A DNA stretch of 64,000 nucleotides. It comes from an uncultured Aquimarina sp. (GTDB taxonomy: Bacteria; Bacteroidota; Bacteroidia; Flavobacteriales; Flavobacteriaceae). The stretch spans positions 186,001 to 250,000 of the forward strand of contig CANNFM010000003.1 of NCBI GenBank assembly GCA_947503835.1, given 5' to 3'. The translations under genes were made by a program, and so were the position numbers. Below the pieces are notes generated by a model. That model made no database searches. It was not told the origin of the DNA and was given only the letters and a program-made list of their open reading frames with translations. Position 1 is the stretch's first letter, and each line of letters begins with the position of its first letter. Below, piece after piece: positions 27,238-35,858 of the stretch.

Positions 27238-27395
27238 ATTAATTGATTTTGTTTACTTACTATGTTAGTTAGTAATTCAAAAAATGGGGATAGGGGTAAT
27301 TAACAGAGGACTATTATTATATAAATATAGGTTTTTTGATACATCGACCCAAATGTTTGTATTAAATTAAAGAGTGTTAATTATTGTGGTAATAT

Positions 27396-27432
27396 AAAAA
27401 TCCACGACATAAGATTGATTGTCGTGGATTTT
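27396..27432 (-). terminator. Rho-independent terminator
   Basis: AAATCCACGACA (27398-27409) and TGTCGTGGATTT (27420-27431) form a perfect 12-bp stem; TTTATAT follows on the minus strand. It ends the gene at 27459-27992. Confidence 0.82.
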
Positions 27433-27458
27433 AAACCTTACTTTTAGTGATTATGGGG

Positions 27459-27992
27459 TTATCCTTTAAATACGTACTTTGTTATTTTATAACCTTCTAT
27501 TTTTATTAGATATGTCTTGGGATCTACAAGATATTGGATATAATCATCAATTTTACCTTTGTCTAATAATCTTCCTGACAAATTATAAAGGCTATAGTTC
27601 AGACCCTGAGGTACTTCAATGATATGTCTAAAGGTCTTTTGATCTTTACTTTGTTGACAAGTATCATCTGCCAAAAATTTATTGATAAAAGTGATTCTGC
27701 CTTGTTCTTCACCTTCAAGAGTAACAGTTGCAGAATCATCAATATCTATAATTCCGTTACCTGTTAAATCTCCTAATATAATTAAACATGCATTTCTCAC
27801 TTTAATACGAGCTCCAGCCTCAATATGTAGACTTTCAGTAATAAATATAACACCTTCTTCGGTATTTTCGTCTAAACCATCAACTACAGTATTCTCTGTA
27901 ACCGACATTAACTTGTATGAAATGTCGATTTTTGTGTTTGCAAAAGTTATGCTGGTTAAAAACAAAGCTAATAGGGGTAAAAATGTTTTCAT
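27459..27992 (-). CDS. Small secreted protein with T9SS-like C-terminal segment
   Basis: 177 aa with a signal peptide (MKTFLPLLALFLTSITFANT). The middle (SLHIEAGARIKVRNACLIILGDLTGNGIIDIDDSATVTLEG) looks like a short beta-helix turn region. The end (YSLYNLSGRLLDKGKIDDYIQYLVDPKTYLIKIEGYKITKYVFKG) resembles a divergent type IX secretion Por sorting domain. Function unknown. A perfect hairpin (28026-28053) lies 34 nt upstream. Confidence 0.55.
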   Translation of the reverse strand: MKTFLPLLALFLTSITFANTKIDISYKLMSVTENTVVDGLDENTEEGVIFITESLHIEAGARIKVRNACLIILGDLTGNGIIDIDDSATVTLEGEEQGRITFINKFLADDTCQQSKDQKTFRHIIEVPQGLNYSLYNLSGRLLDKGKIDDYIQYLVDPKTYLIKIEGYKITKYVFKG

Positions 27993-28555
27993 ATAGTTTG
28001 GTTTTTAGGGTTAAACCTTATTTTTAATAATGTAGGTTTTAGACTACATTATTTAGATTTTAATCGTTGTAAAACACAAAATCAACGACAATATACAATA
28101 TTTTAGGTTAAAAACGTAGAATATCAGGATTAAATATTGATTTTCTGCCTAAGAGAAATTCGAAAAAACACGAAAACCCTAGTAATTACAAGATGTTCAG
28201 TGAGTTATATTTTTTGTTTTTTTTAACAAACAACTTTAATTTTTTAGATAATAGTTTGATTTTTAACCTTATAATACACTAAAATGTATGATCATAGTGT
28301 TGTTTATGTTATCCGTTTTATTCGAACTTAAGATGCTTAGTAAAAAGGATACAACATTACTCCATTTTGTTTCGTTATGGTTGTAACAAAAAATGGTAAT
28401 TAAATTTTAACTTTGATTTATTCATATCTATAATAATATAGGTAAGCTATTTGGATCAAATCGGATATAGTAAATGTTAAGTTAGATTTAATTTTTAGGT
28501 ATAAATAACGACAGTTGTCATTATTTTTTGTATTTTTGTCGCAAAACATAAAAGT
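27993..28555. other. AT-rich intergenic region before the toxin-antitoxin pair
   Basis: 563 bp with no gene. AATAATGTAG (28026-28035) and CTACATTATT (28044-28053) form a perfect 10-bp hairpin upstream of the 27459-27992 gene. TATTTTTG at 28531-28538 is a TAnnTTTG promoter element for the antitoxin gene, with a GACA-GT-TGTC inverted repeat at 28510-28519 as a possible autoregulatory site. Otherwise I see nothing. Confidence 0.5.
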
Positions 28556-29008
28556 ATGGGAGCAGTATCTCCGTTAGATTTTGATAGTTTTGAGAATAAA
28601 GGGTTGCTTCGATATCTAAATATCGATATTCCTTTACGTAATATGTATGACTTTATTGAATTGTCTAGAAACGGGATAGACAAAAAAGCATTATTACATC
28701 TTGCAAAAACGATTGGGTTTGATCTTAAAGAATTGGCACATGTATTACATGTATCCGAACGCACTATTCAACGTTATGAATTGAGCAAAAAAATGAGCAC
28801 CGAAGCCAGTGCTAAGGCATTACAATTGGCTAAGCTTTATGCAAAAGGAGAAAACATTTTTGGAGATCTAAACCGTTTTAAAAATTGGATGGAGCATCCT
28901 AGTGTCGCCCTGGCCATGAAAAAACCAAAAGAACTATTAGATACTACATTTGGTTTTCAGTTACTTAATGAGGAATTGGTACGTATAGAGCATGGAATTT
29001 TTGCATAA
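28556..29008 (+). CDS. Xre/MbcA/ParS-type antitoxin
   Basis: 150 aa. An Xre-like HTH (about 45-85: LLHLAKTIGFDLKELAHVLHVSERTIQRYELSKKMSTEAS) is followed by the DUF2384/MbcA-ParS toxin-binding region (GDLNRFKNWMEHPSVALAMKKPKELLDTTFGFQLLNEELVRIEHGIFA). The stop and the toxin start overlap as TAATG. It neutralises the RES toxin and probably represses its own promoter. Confidence 0.92.
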   Translation: MGAVSPLDFDSFENKGLLRYLNIDIPLRNMYDFIELSRNGIDKKALLHLAKTIGFDLKELAHVLHVSERTIQRYELSKKMSTEASAKALQLAKLYAKGENIFGDLNRFKNWMEHPSVALAMKKPKELLDTTFGFQLLNEELVRIEHGIFA

Positions 29009-29463
29009 TGCTAGTATATAGAATAGCAAAACAGAAATATATTAAGGATCTTACAGGGATCGGTGCAAAAACAGTAGGGGGTAGATGGAACCCTAAAGGA
29101 GTAGCTTTGCTATATACAAGTACATCAGCAGCACTTTCTGCTTTAGAAGTTTTAGCACATTTACCTGCTGCTTATTTTCCTGATAATATGTCACTGGCAT
29201 CTTTAGAAATACCAAGTAATTTAGTGACAGAAATAAATATAAATCAGCTTCCCGAAAATTGGAAAAAAACCCCACCACCTATAGAGATTCAAAGTTTTGT
29301 GATGCAATGGATAAATGATGAGAAATATGTTGGGATAAAAGTACCTAGTATCATAATTCCTAATGAACAAAACCTTTTGATCAATCCATTGCATCCAAAG
29401 TTTAATAAAGTAAAGTTGATTAACATAGAACCTTTTAGTTTTGATGCAAGACTTATTAAATAG
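29008..29463 (+). CDS. RES-domain toxin
   Basis: 151 aa RES-domain protein. The conserved Arg is in VGGRWNPKG (about 28) and the conserved Glu in ALEVLAHL (about 48), with a Tyr in LLYTSTS between them. Family members such as MbcT and Res deplete NAD+, while ParT ADP-ribosylates Prs; which applies here cannot be told. The preceding antitoxin overlaps by 1 nt. Confidence 0.92.
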   Translation: MLVYRIAKQKYIKDLTGIGAKTVGGRWNPKGVALLYTSTSAALSALEVLAHLPAAYFPDNMSLASLEIPSNLVTEININQLPENWKKTPPPIEIQSFVMQWINDEKYVGIKVPSIIIPNEQNLLINPLHPKFNKVKLINIEPFSFDARLIK

Positions 29464-29661
29464 TCTTTTCTTCGATCAATATGAGAATATAAATCAATTT
29501 AAAACCTCTTCATTTTTAAATTTCATATCATATTTTTTAGTTAAAAAACATCTTCTTACGATCAACAGTATCCATTTTGTATATATTACGACTCAAAATA
29601 TGTAACGGAATGTTGATTTTAACGTCATATTCTTTATAAATAATCTTAATTTGATAATAGA

Positions 29662-31737
29662 ATGAGTATAAAATTGAAGAATGTATATTTTTTAGCTGCA
29701 TTCATACTTGCTTTTGTGAGTTGTAAAAATGAAACAAAAAAAAGTGATAGTGATGCTACAGCCGTAGTAGAAAAAATCCCGGGAATAGTTCTGGAAAATA
29801 TGGACACAAGCGTTAGTCCAAAAGAAGATTTTTACAATTACGTTAATGGTAATTGGATGAAAAATACAAAAATTCCAGATGACCGTACAAGTTGGGGTGG
29901 ATTTGGAGTATTACGTAAATCTACCGATAAAGATGTTTTAGGCATTTTAGCAAAAGCAAAAGAAAGCGGAAAATATAGTGCAGATACCGATCAAGCCAAG
30001 GCATTAGCTATTTTTGATACCAAGTTAGATACCGTTGCTAGAAACGAAGCTGGTTTAAAACCCTTACAACCTGCTCTTGATGATATCGCATCAATTAAAA
30101 ATCTAAACGATTTGCAAACAGTGTTAGCAAAAAACCCTTCAGTTTCTTCTCCATTTGCGGGTATTGGTGTTCAGGCAGACTTGAATAACAGTTCTATGAA
30201 TGCAGTATACCTAGTAGGAGGTGAATTGGGATTACCAGAACGTGATTATTATTTAGATCAAGATGAAAAATCTAAAGAGATTCGAGAAGAATACAAAAAG
30301 CATATTGTAAAAATGTTGCAAATATTGGGGGATTCTGAATCTGATGCTACTACTGCATCAAACAAAATTCTTGAATTAGAAACTAAGCTTGCAGAGCCAA
30401 GATTAAATAAGGTTGAAAGAAGAGATGTTCGTAATTATAATAATCCTAGAACAATTGCAGAAACCGATGCTATGCTTTCTTCAATTGACCTTAATAAAAT
30501 GGTTACCGATTTAGGGATTACTAAAAAGTTTGACACTATTATAGTTACTCAATTACGGTATACAAAAGCATTAGATGCCTTTTTGAAAAGTACGCCAATT
30601 GAAGACTTAAAAACTTTAGTTAGATGGGATACTTTTAATAATGCTACAGGTAGATTGACTACAGATGTTGAAATCGCAAATTGGGAATTTTATAGCAAAT
30701 ACCTTAGTGGTCAAAAAGAGCAACGTCCTGCTGATGAACGTGCTCTTGCTACAGTAAATGGAACTGTTGGTGAAGCATTGGGTCAATTATATGTTGATGA
30801 GAAATTTCCGCCTGAAGCAAAAGAAAAGGCAGAAAAGATGATAACTAACGTTATTGAAGCTTATAAGGAACGTATCCAGAAATTAGATTGGATGAGTGAT
30901 TCGACTAAAACACGTGCTATTGAAAAACTCAATAAGTTTACTGTTAAAATAGGGTATCCAGATAAATGGGAAGACTATTCGAAAATGGAAGTATCTGCAG
31001 ACAAGACATATTTCGAAAATATGGCAGCTGTTGATAAATGGGCTAGAGATAAGAATTATGATGAGATTGGGGAGCCTGTTGATAAAACTAAATGGGGAAT
31101 GTCTCCACAGACAGTAAATGCATATTTTAATCCTCTTAATAATGAGATTGTATTTCCGGCAGCTATTTTGCAACCACCATTTTACAACTATACTGCTGAT
31201 GAAGCTGTTAATTATGGAGGAATTGGTGCGGTAATAGGTCACGAAATATCTCATGCTTTTGATGATTCTGGAGCACGTTTTGATGGCGATGGAAACCTTA
31301 AGAATTGGTGGACAGAAGATGATCTTAAAGCTTTTACAGAAAGAGGGGATGCGCTTGCAGAACAATATAGCGCTATCGAAGTTTTAGATAGCGTATACAT
31401 TAATGGTAAATTTACATTAGGTGAAAATATTGGAGATTTAGGAGGAGTACTTGGAGCTTATGATGGACTTCAAAAGTATTTTGTAGAAAATGGAAGACCA
31501 GATGACATCGATGGGTTCACTGCAGAACAACGTTTCTTTATGTCTTGGGCTACGGTGTGGCGTACACTTATGAGAGATGATGCATTAAGAACTCGAATCA
31601 AAACAGATTCACATTCTCCTGGAGCAACAAGAGCAATACAACCACTATTAAATATTGATGCGTTTTATGATGCATTTGATATTAAAGAAGGTGATAAAAT
31701 GTATTTGGCACCAGACAAAAGAGTACGTATTTGGTAA
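29662..31737 (+). CDS. M13-family (PepO/neprilysin-type) zinc metallopeptidase, lipoprotein
   Basis: 691 aa. Lipoprotein signal with lipobox FVSC near residue 21. Catalytic HEISH at 527-531, downstream EN(I)GD (GENIGDLGG) zinc ligand region and NAYFNPLNNEIVFPAAILQPPF substrate-binding segment, all as in M13 oligopeptidases. It probably degrades short peptides at the envelope. Monocistronic, with a clear terminator. Confidence 0.95.
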   Translation: MSIKLKNVYFLAAFILAFVSCKNETKKSDSDATAVVEKIPGIVLENMDTSVSPKEDFYNYVNGNWMKNTKIPDDRTSWGGFGVLRKSTDKDVLGILAKAKESGKYSADTDQAKALAIFDTKLDTVARNEAGLKPLQPALDDIASIKNLNDLQTVLAKNPSVSSPFAGIGVQADLNNSSMNAVYLVGGELGLPERDYYLDQDEKSKEIREEYKKHIVKMLQILGDSESDATTASNKILELETKLAEPRLNKVERRDVRNYNNPRTIAETDAMLSSIDLNKMVTDLGITKKFDTIIVTQLRYTKALDAFLKSTPIEDLKTLVRWDTFNNATGRLTTDVEIANWEFYSKYLSGQKEQRPADERALATVNGTVGEALGQLYVDEKFPPEAKEKAEKMITNVIEAYKERIQKLDWMSDSTKTRAIEKLNKFTVKIGYPDKWEDYSKMEVSADKTYFENMAAVDKWARDKNYDEIGEPVDKTKWGMSPQTVNAYFNPLNNEIVFPAAILQPPFYNYTADEAVNYGGIGAVIGHEISHAFDDSGARFDGDGNLKNWWTEDDLKAFTERGDALAEQYSAIEVLDSVYINGKFTLGENIGDLGGVLGAYDGLQKYFVENGRPDDIDGFTAEQRFFMSWATVWRTLMRDDALRTRIKTDSHSPGATRAIQPLLNIDAFYDAFDIKEGDKMYLAPDKRVRIW

Positions 31738-31756
31738 TGTTTTTAAAAAACGTAAA

Positions 31757-31788
31757 CAAAAAACCTGCTCTACTGAGCAGGTTTTTTT
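31757..31788. terminator. Bidirectional terminator
   Basis: AACCTGCTC (31762-31770) and GAGCAGGTT (31775-31783) form a 9-bp stem with TACT loop, flanked by A-rich and T-rich tracts, between convergent genes. Confidence 0.88.
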
Positions 31789-31790
31789 GT

Positions 31791-32435
31791 TTAATCTTCT
31801 TTGATCTCATTCATCAAAAGAAAGGCCTTGTTTACATATTCCTTCTCAAGGAATAATGTAAAATAGTTAGATGTAGAAATTACTTCAAAAACCGGTATAC
31901 CTTCATAAGCTAACAGTCTAAAAATGTAAAAGTATAGACCTATAACTTTAGAATTATCTTCGGGTAAGGCTATAGACATAGATGAAAGGTTGTCTGCAAC
32001 AGAAATACAGGTTTCACCCTTGAAGTGTTTTTCTACAGTATTTTTAAGTGAAGTACTAACCAGTATATTACTTTCTTGAAAATTACTTGAATAGGTAAAA
32101 TATGCCTTGGTTTCATGCTTTACACTATCTAAAAGGTTACTTTGGCTCGTTAATATAGTACTAGAGTTTAAAAATGTATATTCGGTAATACCAGATCTCA
32201 CTACAATATCCCCCAGACTTCTTAGATTATCAACATTTTTAATGCGTTTTGGGTTATAACGTCTTAACGCCATAACAATTGAACCAGGTTTAACAGGTTT
32301 CCTCATTATTCTTTCAACTTGAGGTAAAAGGTCAACCGCCAAAGAGCTAAAATTGATAATATCTCTTGATAAAGCATCTTCAAGAAAGGGTTGGTGTCTT
32401 AGGATATTATGTACGCAATCCGTGATTGTTTTCAT
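31791..32435 (-). CDS. ACT-domain protein divergent from aspartate kinase
   Basis: 214 aa, cytoplasmic. The C-terminal third (SMSIALPEDNSKVIGLYFYIFRLLAYEGIPVFEVISTSNYFTLFLEKEYVNKAFLLM) has the strand-helix pattern and key positions of an ACT domain as in aspartate kinases. The N-terminal part (about 1-75: FLEDALSRDIINFSSLAVDLLPQVERIMRKPVKPGSIVMALRRY) is helical and could be a small winged-helix-like unit. The promoter region is shared with lysC. I infer an amino-acid-responsive regulator or accessory subunit; no catalytic kinase core is present. Confidence 0.6.
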   Translation of the reverse strand: MKTITDCVHNILRHQPFLEDALSRDIINFSSLAVDLLPQVERIMRKPVKPGSIVMALRRYNPKRIKNVDNLRSLGDIVVRSGITEYTFLNSSTILTSQSNLLDSVKHETKAYFTYSSNFQESNILVSTSLKNTVEKHFKGETCISVADNLSSMSIALPEDNSKVIGLYFYIFRLLAYEGIPVFEVISTSNYFTLFLEKEYVNKAFLLMNEIKED

Positions 32436-32545
32436 TGTTATATATTTAACATTTTGTACAAATTTATGCTTTTTATTTTAAAATATTTATTCTTTACATG
32501 TTATTAATTAACTATGCACCAATAAAAAACAATAAACTAGAGTTG

Positions 32546-33880
32546 ATGAAAATTTTAAAGTTTGGTGGAACCTCTGTTGGATCAGTTGAAAATTTAAATA
32601 AAGTAAAAGAAATTTTGACAGCAGATCAGGAAGAAAAAATTGTTGTTTGCTCTGCAATGTCAGGAGTAACAGATCAATTAGTGCGATTACTAGAGAATAT
32701 AAAATTTGGTGATACAGACGCTATTACCAGAAATTTACACCGACTTGAAAGTAAACATAGTGATGTAATAGATGTGTTAATTGAAGATCTTGAGGTTAGA
32801 AACAAGCTTAAAGACGGTTTGTCTATTATGATTACAGAAATGTTCGAGATATCTAGTCAGCCATATAGTGAGGAAACTAATTCTAAAATTATTACCTACG
32901 GAGAAACACTTTTGACCTATATTTTTTCTGGGTTTTTAAATTCCACAGGGGTGCATAACGTACTTTTGGATGCCAAAGAATTTATGCATCTTGATTCTAT
33001 AGAGAATCCTAATATAGAAAAAGTTGGTAAAAGAATAAATAAGGTCCTTGATAAAAACATTAAATCATCGCTTTACATTACACAAGGATTTGTCTGTAGA
33101 ACTAAGGATGCGCAAATAACTACTTTGAAAAGGGGAGGGAGTGACTATACAGCTACCATTATCGGAGCAGCTTTACATGCTTCAGAAGTGCAAATTTGGA
33201 CAGATATCGATGGATTGCATAATAATGATCCGAGGTATGTGGATCAAACATACCCATTATCACATCTTACGTATAACGAAGCAGCAGAGTTAGCTTATTT
33301 TGGGGCCAAAATTCTTCACCCTCAAACGGTGTCTCCTGTAGTGGATAAAGATATTCCTGTACTGTTAAAAAATACCTTTGATCCAGAAGCTCAAGGGACT
33401 ATTATTTCTAATAGAATTCATAAAAAGGGTCTTAAAGCAATTTCTGCTAAAGACGGAATTACAGCTATTAAAATCAAATCCAACAGGATGTTAATGGCTC
33501 ATGGTTATCTAAGAAGAATTTTTGAAGTTTTTGATAACTTTCAGACTTCTATTGATATGATCACAACTTCAGAAATTGCTATATCACTCACCATAGATGA
33601 TACCGGCAATCTAGATGAAATCGTAAGAGAGTTAGAAGGCTATGCCGAAATTACTATTGAACAAGACCATAGTATAATTTGTATCGTAGGAGAATCTGTA
33701 ATCAATGATAGGAATTCATATAAGCTGTTTGAGATTCTGAATTATATACCCGTAAGAATGGTTTCTTATGGAGGTAGTAATAATAATATTTCAATCCTGG
33801 TTGATACCAAAGATAAAATACCAACATTACGATTTTTAAATGAAAAACTGTTTCAAACCCAAGAAGTGGTAGTTGTGTAA
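32546..33880 (+). CDS. lysC: Aspartate kinase
   Basis: 444 aa from the ATG at 32546, where the KFGGTSVGS phosphate loop follows directly; the longer start at 32498 adds a non-conserved tail. Central motifs: YGETLLTYIFSGFL, TLKRGGSDYTATIIGAAL, WTDIDGLHNNDPR, and EAAELAYFGAKILHPQT. Two C-terminal ACT domains (about 305-444) imply feedback control by lysine or threonine. Catalyses the first step to Lys, Thr and Met. Followed by a terminator. Confidence 0.93.
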   Translation: MKILKFGGTSVGSVENLNKVKEILTADQEEKIVVCSAMSGVTDQLVRLLENIKFGDTDAITRNLHRLESKHSDVIDVLIEDLEVRNKLKDGLSIMITEMFEISSQPYSEETNSKIITYGETLLTYIFSGFLNSTGVHNVLLDAKEFMHLDSIENPNIEKVGKRINKVLDKNIKSSLYITQGFVCRTKDAQITTLKRGGSDYTATIIGAALHASEVQIWTDIDGLHNNDPRYVDQTYPLSHLTYNEAAELAYFGAKILHPQTVSPVVDKDIPVLLKNTFDPEAQGTIISNRIHKKGLKAISAKDGITAIKIKSNRMLMAHGYLRRIFEVFDNFQTSIDMITTSEIAISLTIDDTGNLDEIVRELEGYAEITIEQDHSIICIVGESVINDRNSYKLFEILNYIPVRMVSYGGSNNNISILVDTKDKIPTLRFLNEKLFQTQEVVVV

Positions 33881-33972
33881 TCGTTTACAGTGTAATTTGT
33901 AAAAGAAGTTCGACAATAAACATTTTGAAATTATAGATCATATATCCCAAAAGTGGGAGTTTAACTTTTATT

Positions 33973-34010
33973 AAAGCCTGAAAATCAATATTGACTTTCA
34001 GGCTTTAATT
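33973..34010 (+). terminator. Rho-independent terminator after lysC
   Basis: AAAGCCTGAAA (33973-33983) and TTTCAGGCTTT (33996-34006) form a perfect 11-bp stem, followed by AATTTT. Confidence 0.78.
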
Positions 34011-34099
34011 TTATAAATATTGATCTGGTATATAGAAACCTAGTTTCATTTTTTAAAACTCCAAGTTACTATTTTTGCGTTTAAGCAAAAATATAGAGT

Positions 34100-35638
34100 A
34101 TGCTCATTAAAGTTTTTGGTAGTGCTGTTTTTGGTGTTGAAGCTACCACAATTACTGTAGAAGTTAATGTAGCTAAAGGTATAGGGTACCATCTGGTTGG
34201 ATTACCAGATAATGCAATACGCGAAAGTAGTTACCGCATAGCGGCTGCCTTACAAAATAATGGATATAAACTTCCCGGTAAAAAGATAACCATCAATATG
34301 GCGCCGGCTGACTTAAGGAAAGAAGGCTCTGCATATGATCTTACATTAGCTTTAGGGATTCTTTCTGCCAGTTCACAAATCAAAGGTGATCACATTTCTG
34401 AATATCTAATTATGGGAGAACTTTCTCTAGATGGTAATCTTCAACCCATCAAAGGAGCGTTGCCTATAGCCATTAAAGCAAGAGAAGAAGGTTTTAAAGG
34501 ATTTATTCTTCCCAAACAAAATGCAAAAGAGGCGGCTATTGTAGATGACCTCGAAGTGTATGGCGTAGAAAATATTAAAGAAGTAATTGATTACTTTGAT
34601 GATAAAGGATCATTAGAACGAACTATTGTCGATACGAGAGAAGAATTTTTTGCTGCTCTGGATAATCCCGAATTTGATTTTGCAGATGTAAAAGGACAAG
34701 AAAGTATAAAGCGTTGTATGGAAATTGCAGCAGCAGGTGGGCATAATATAATTTTGGTAGGCCCTCCAGGAAGCGGAAAAACAATGCTTAGTAAAAGATT
34801 ACCAAGTATACTACCTCCTATGTCTTTACAGGAGGCCTTAGAAACAACTAAGATACATAGTGTTGTAGGTCGGGTTAAAGATAATATTGGATTAATGGCT
34901 CAAAGACCATTTCGTAGTCCCCATCATACCATATCAAACGTTGCATTAGTCGGTGGAGGGAGCTACCCGCAGCCAGGAGAAATCTCATTGTCGCATAATG
35001 GAGTTTTGTTTTTAGATGAGCTTCCAGAATTTAAAAGAGAGGTCCTCGAAGTAATGCGCCAACCTCTCGAAGATAGAGAGGTTACCATATCCAGGGCCAA
35101 ATTTACAGTTACGTACCCTTCTAGTTTTATGTTAGTGGCAAGTATGAATCCAAGCCCCGGAGGGTATTTTAATGATCCCGATGCTCCTGTAACGTCTTCA
35201 CCTGCCGAAATGCAACGCTATCTTAGTAAAATTTCTGGCCCTCTACTAGATAGGATTGATATTCATATTGAAGTCACCCCGGTACCATTTGATAAACTTA
35301 GCGAAGAGAGTACCGGTGAATCAAGTATCGATATAAGAAAACGTGTAATCAAGGCAAGAGACATTCAAACGAAAAGGTATTTGAATAAGCTAAACATTCA
35401 CTACAACGCACAAATGGGGGTGAAACAAATACGAGAATTTTGTGAATTAGATAACCCTTCAAAAGAATTACTAAAAACAGCTATGGAAAGACTAAATCTT
35501 TCTGCCAGAGCCTATGATCGAATCCTGAAGGTATCAAGAACTATCGCCGATCTTGAAGGTGCTACTACTATTAAGGGAGAACATATTTCTGAAGCAATCC
35601 AATATCGAAGTCTTGATCGTGATGGGTGGTTGGGGTAG
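34100..35638 (+). CDS. YifB/ComM-family Mg-chelatase-like AAA+ ATPase
   Basis: 512 aa, typical length. N-terminal ChlI-like domain (MLIKVFGSAVFGVEATTITVEV), AAA+ core with Walker A GPPGSGKTM (about 220-228), Walker B VLFLDELPEFKRE, and a C-terminal domain ending EAIQYRSLDRDGWLG. ComM is a hexameric helicase that extends branch migration during natural transformation. Its last 99 bp occur again in diverged form at 41311-41409, beyond the lanthipeptide island. Confidence 0.95.
   Translation: MLIKVFGSAVFGVEATTITVEVNVAKGIGYHLVGLPDNAIRESSYRIAAALQNNGYKLPGKKITINMAPADLRKEGSAYDLTLALGILSASSQIKGDHISEYLIMGELSLDGNLQPIKGALPIAIKAREEGFKGFILPKQNAKEAAIVDDLEVYGVENIKEVIDYFDDKGSLERTIVDTREEFFAALDNPEFDFADVKGQESIKRCMEIAAAGGHNIILVGPPGSGKTMLSKRLPSILPPMSLQEALETTKIHSVVGRVKDNIGLMAQRPFRSPHHTISNVALVGGGSYPQPGEISLSHNGVLFLDELPEFKREVLEVMRQPLEDREVTISRAKFTVTYPSSFMLVASMNPSPGGYFNDPDAPVTSSPAEMQRYLSKISGPLLDRIDIHIEVTPVPFDKLSEESTGESSIDIRKRVIKARDIQTKRYLNKLNIHYNAQMGVKQIREFCELDNPSKELLKTAMERLNLSARAYDRILKVSRTIADLEGATTIKGEHISEAIQYRSLDRDGWLG
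35540..35638 (+). repeat. yifB 3' end, copy A (left flank of island)
   Basis: The final 99 bp of yifB, from ACTATCGCCGATCTTGAAGG to the TAG stop. It aligns without gaps to 41311-41409, 79 of 99 bases identical by my count; 27 of 32 residues agree and most changes are at third positions. Confidence 0.85.
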
Positions 35639-35858
35639 ATGTGTTAATTAACGTTTTATTAGTTCTTTAAGCTGATAAAAGAAACGTTCAATTAAACCTA
35701 AATCTTCAGTAATAATTTCAGTAAAACCTCATATTTCCTGTTTAAAATCTATTTCTTTATTATCGGAAATAATGAGTTTTTTGTGATGCTTTACAATTAT
35801 TTTTAAGCATGTTGCTCTACAAACTTTAGAATCTAATTGTTTATAAAAAAAGAAAAGT

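Noticed and set aside
30883..31365. 160-codon frame antisense to the M13 peptidase
   Set aside because: Opposite the catalytic region of a clear gene, with shadow-like composition.
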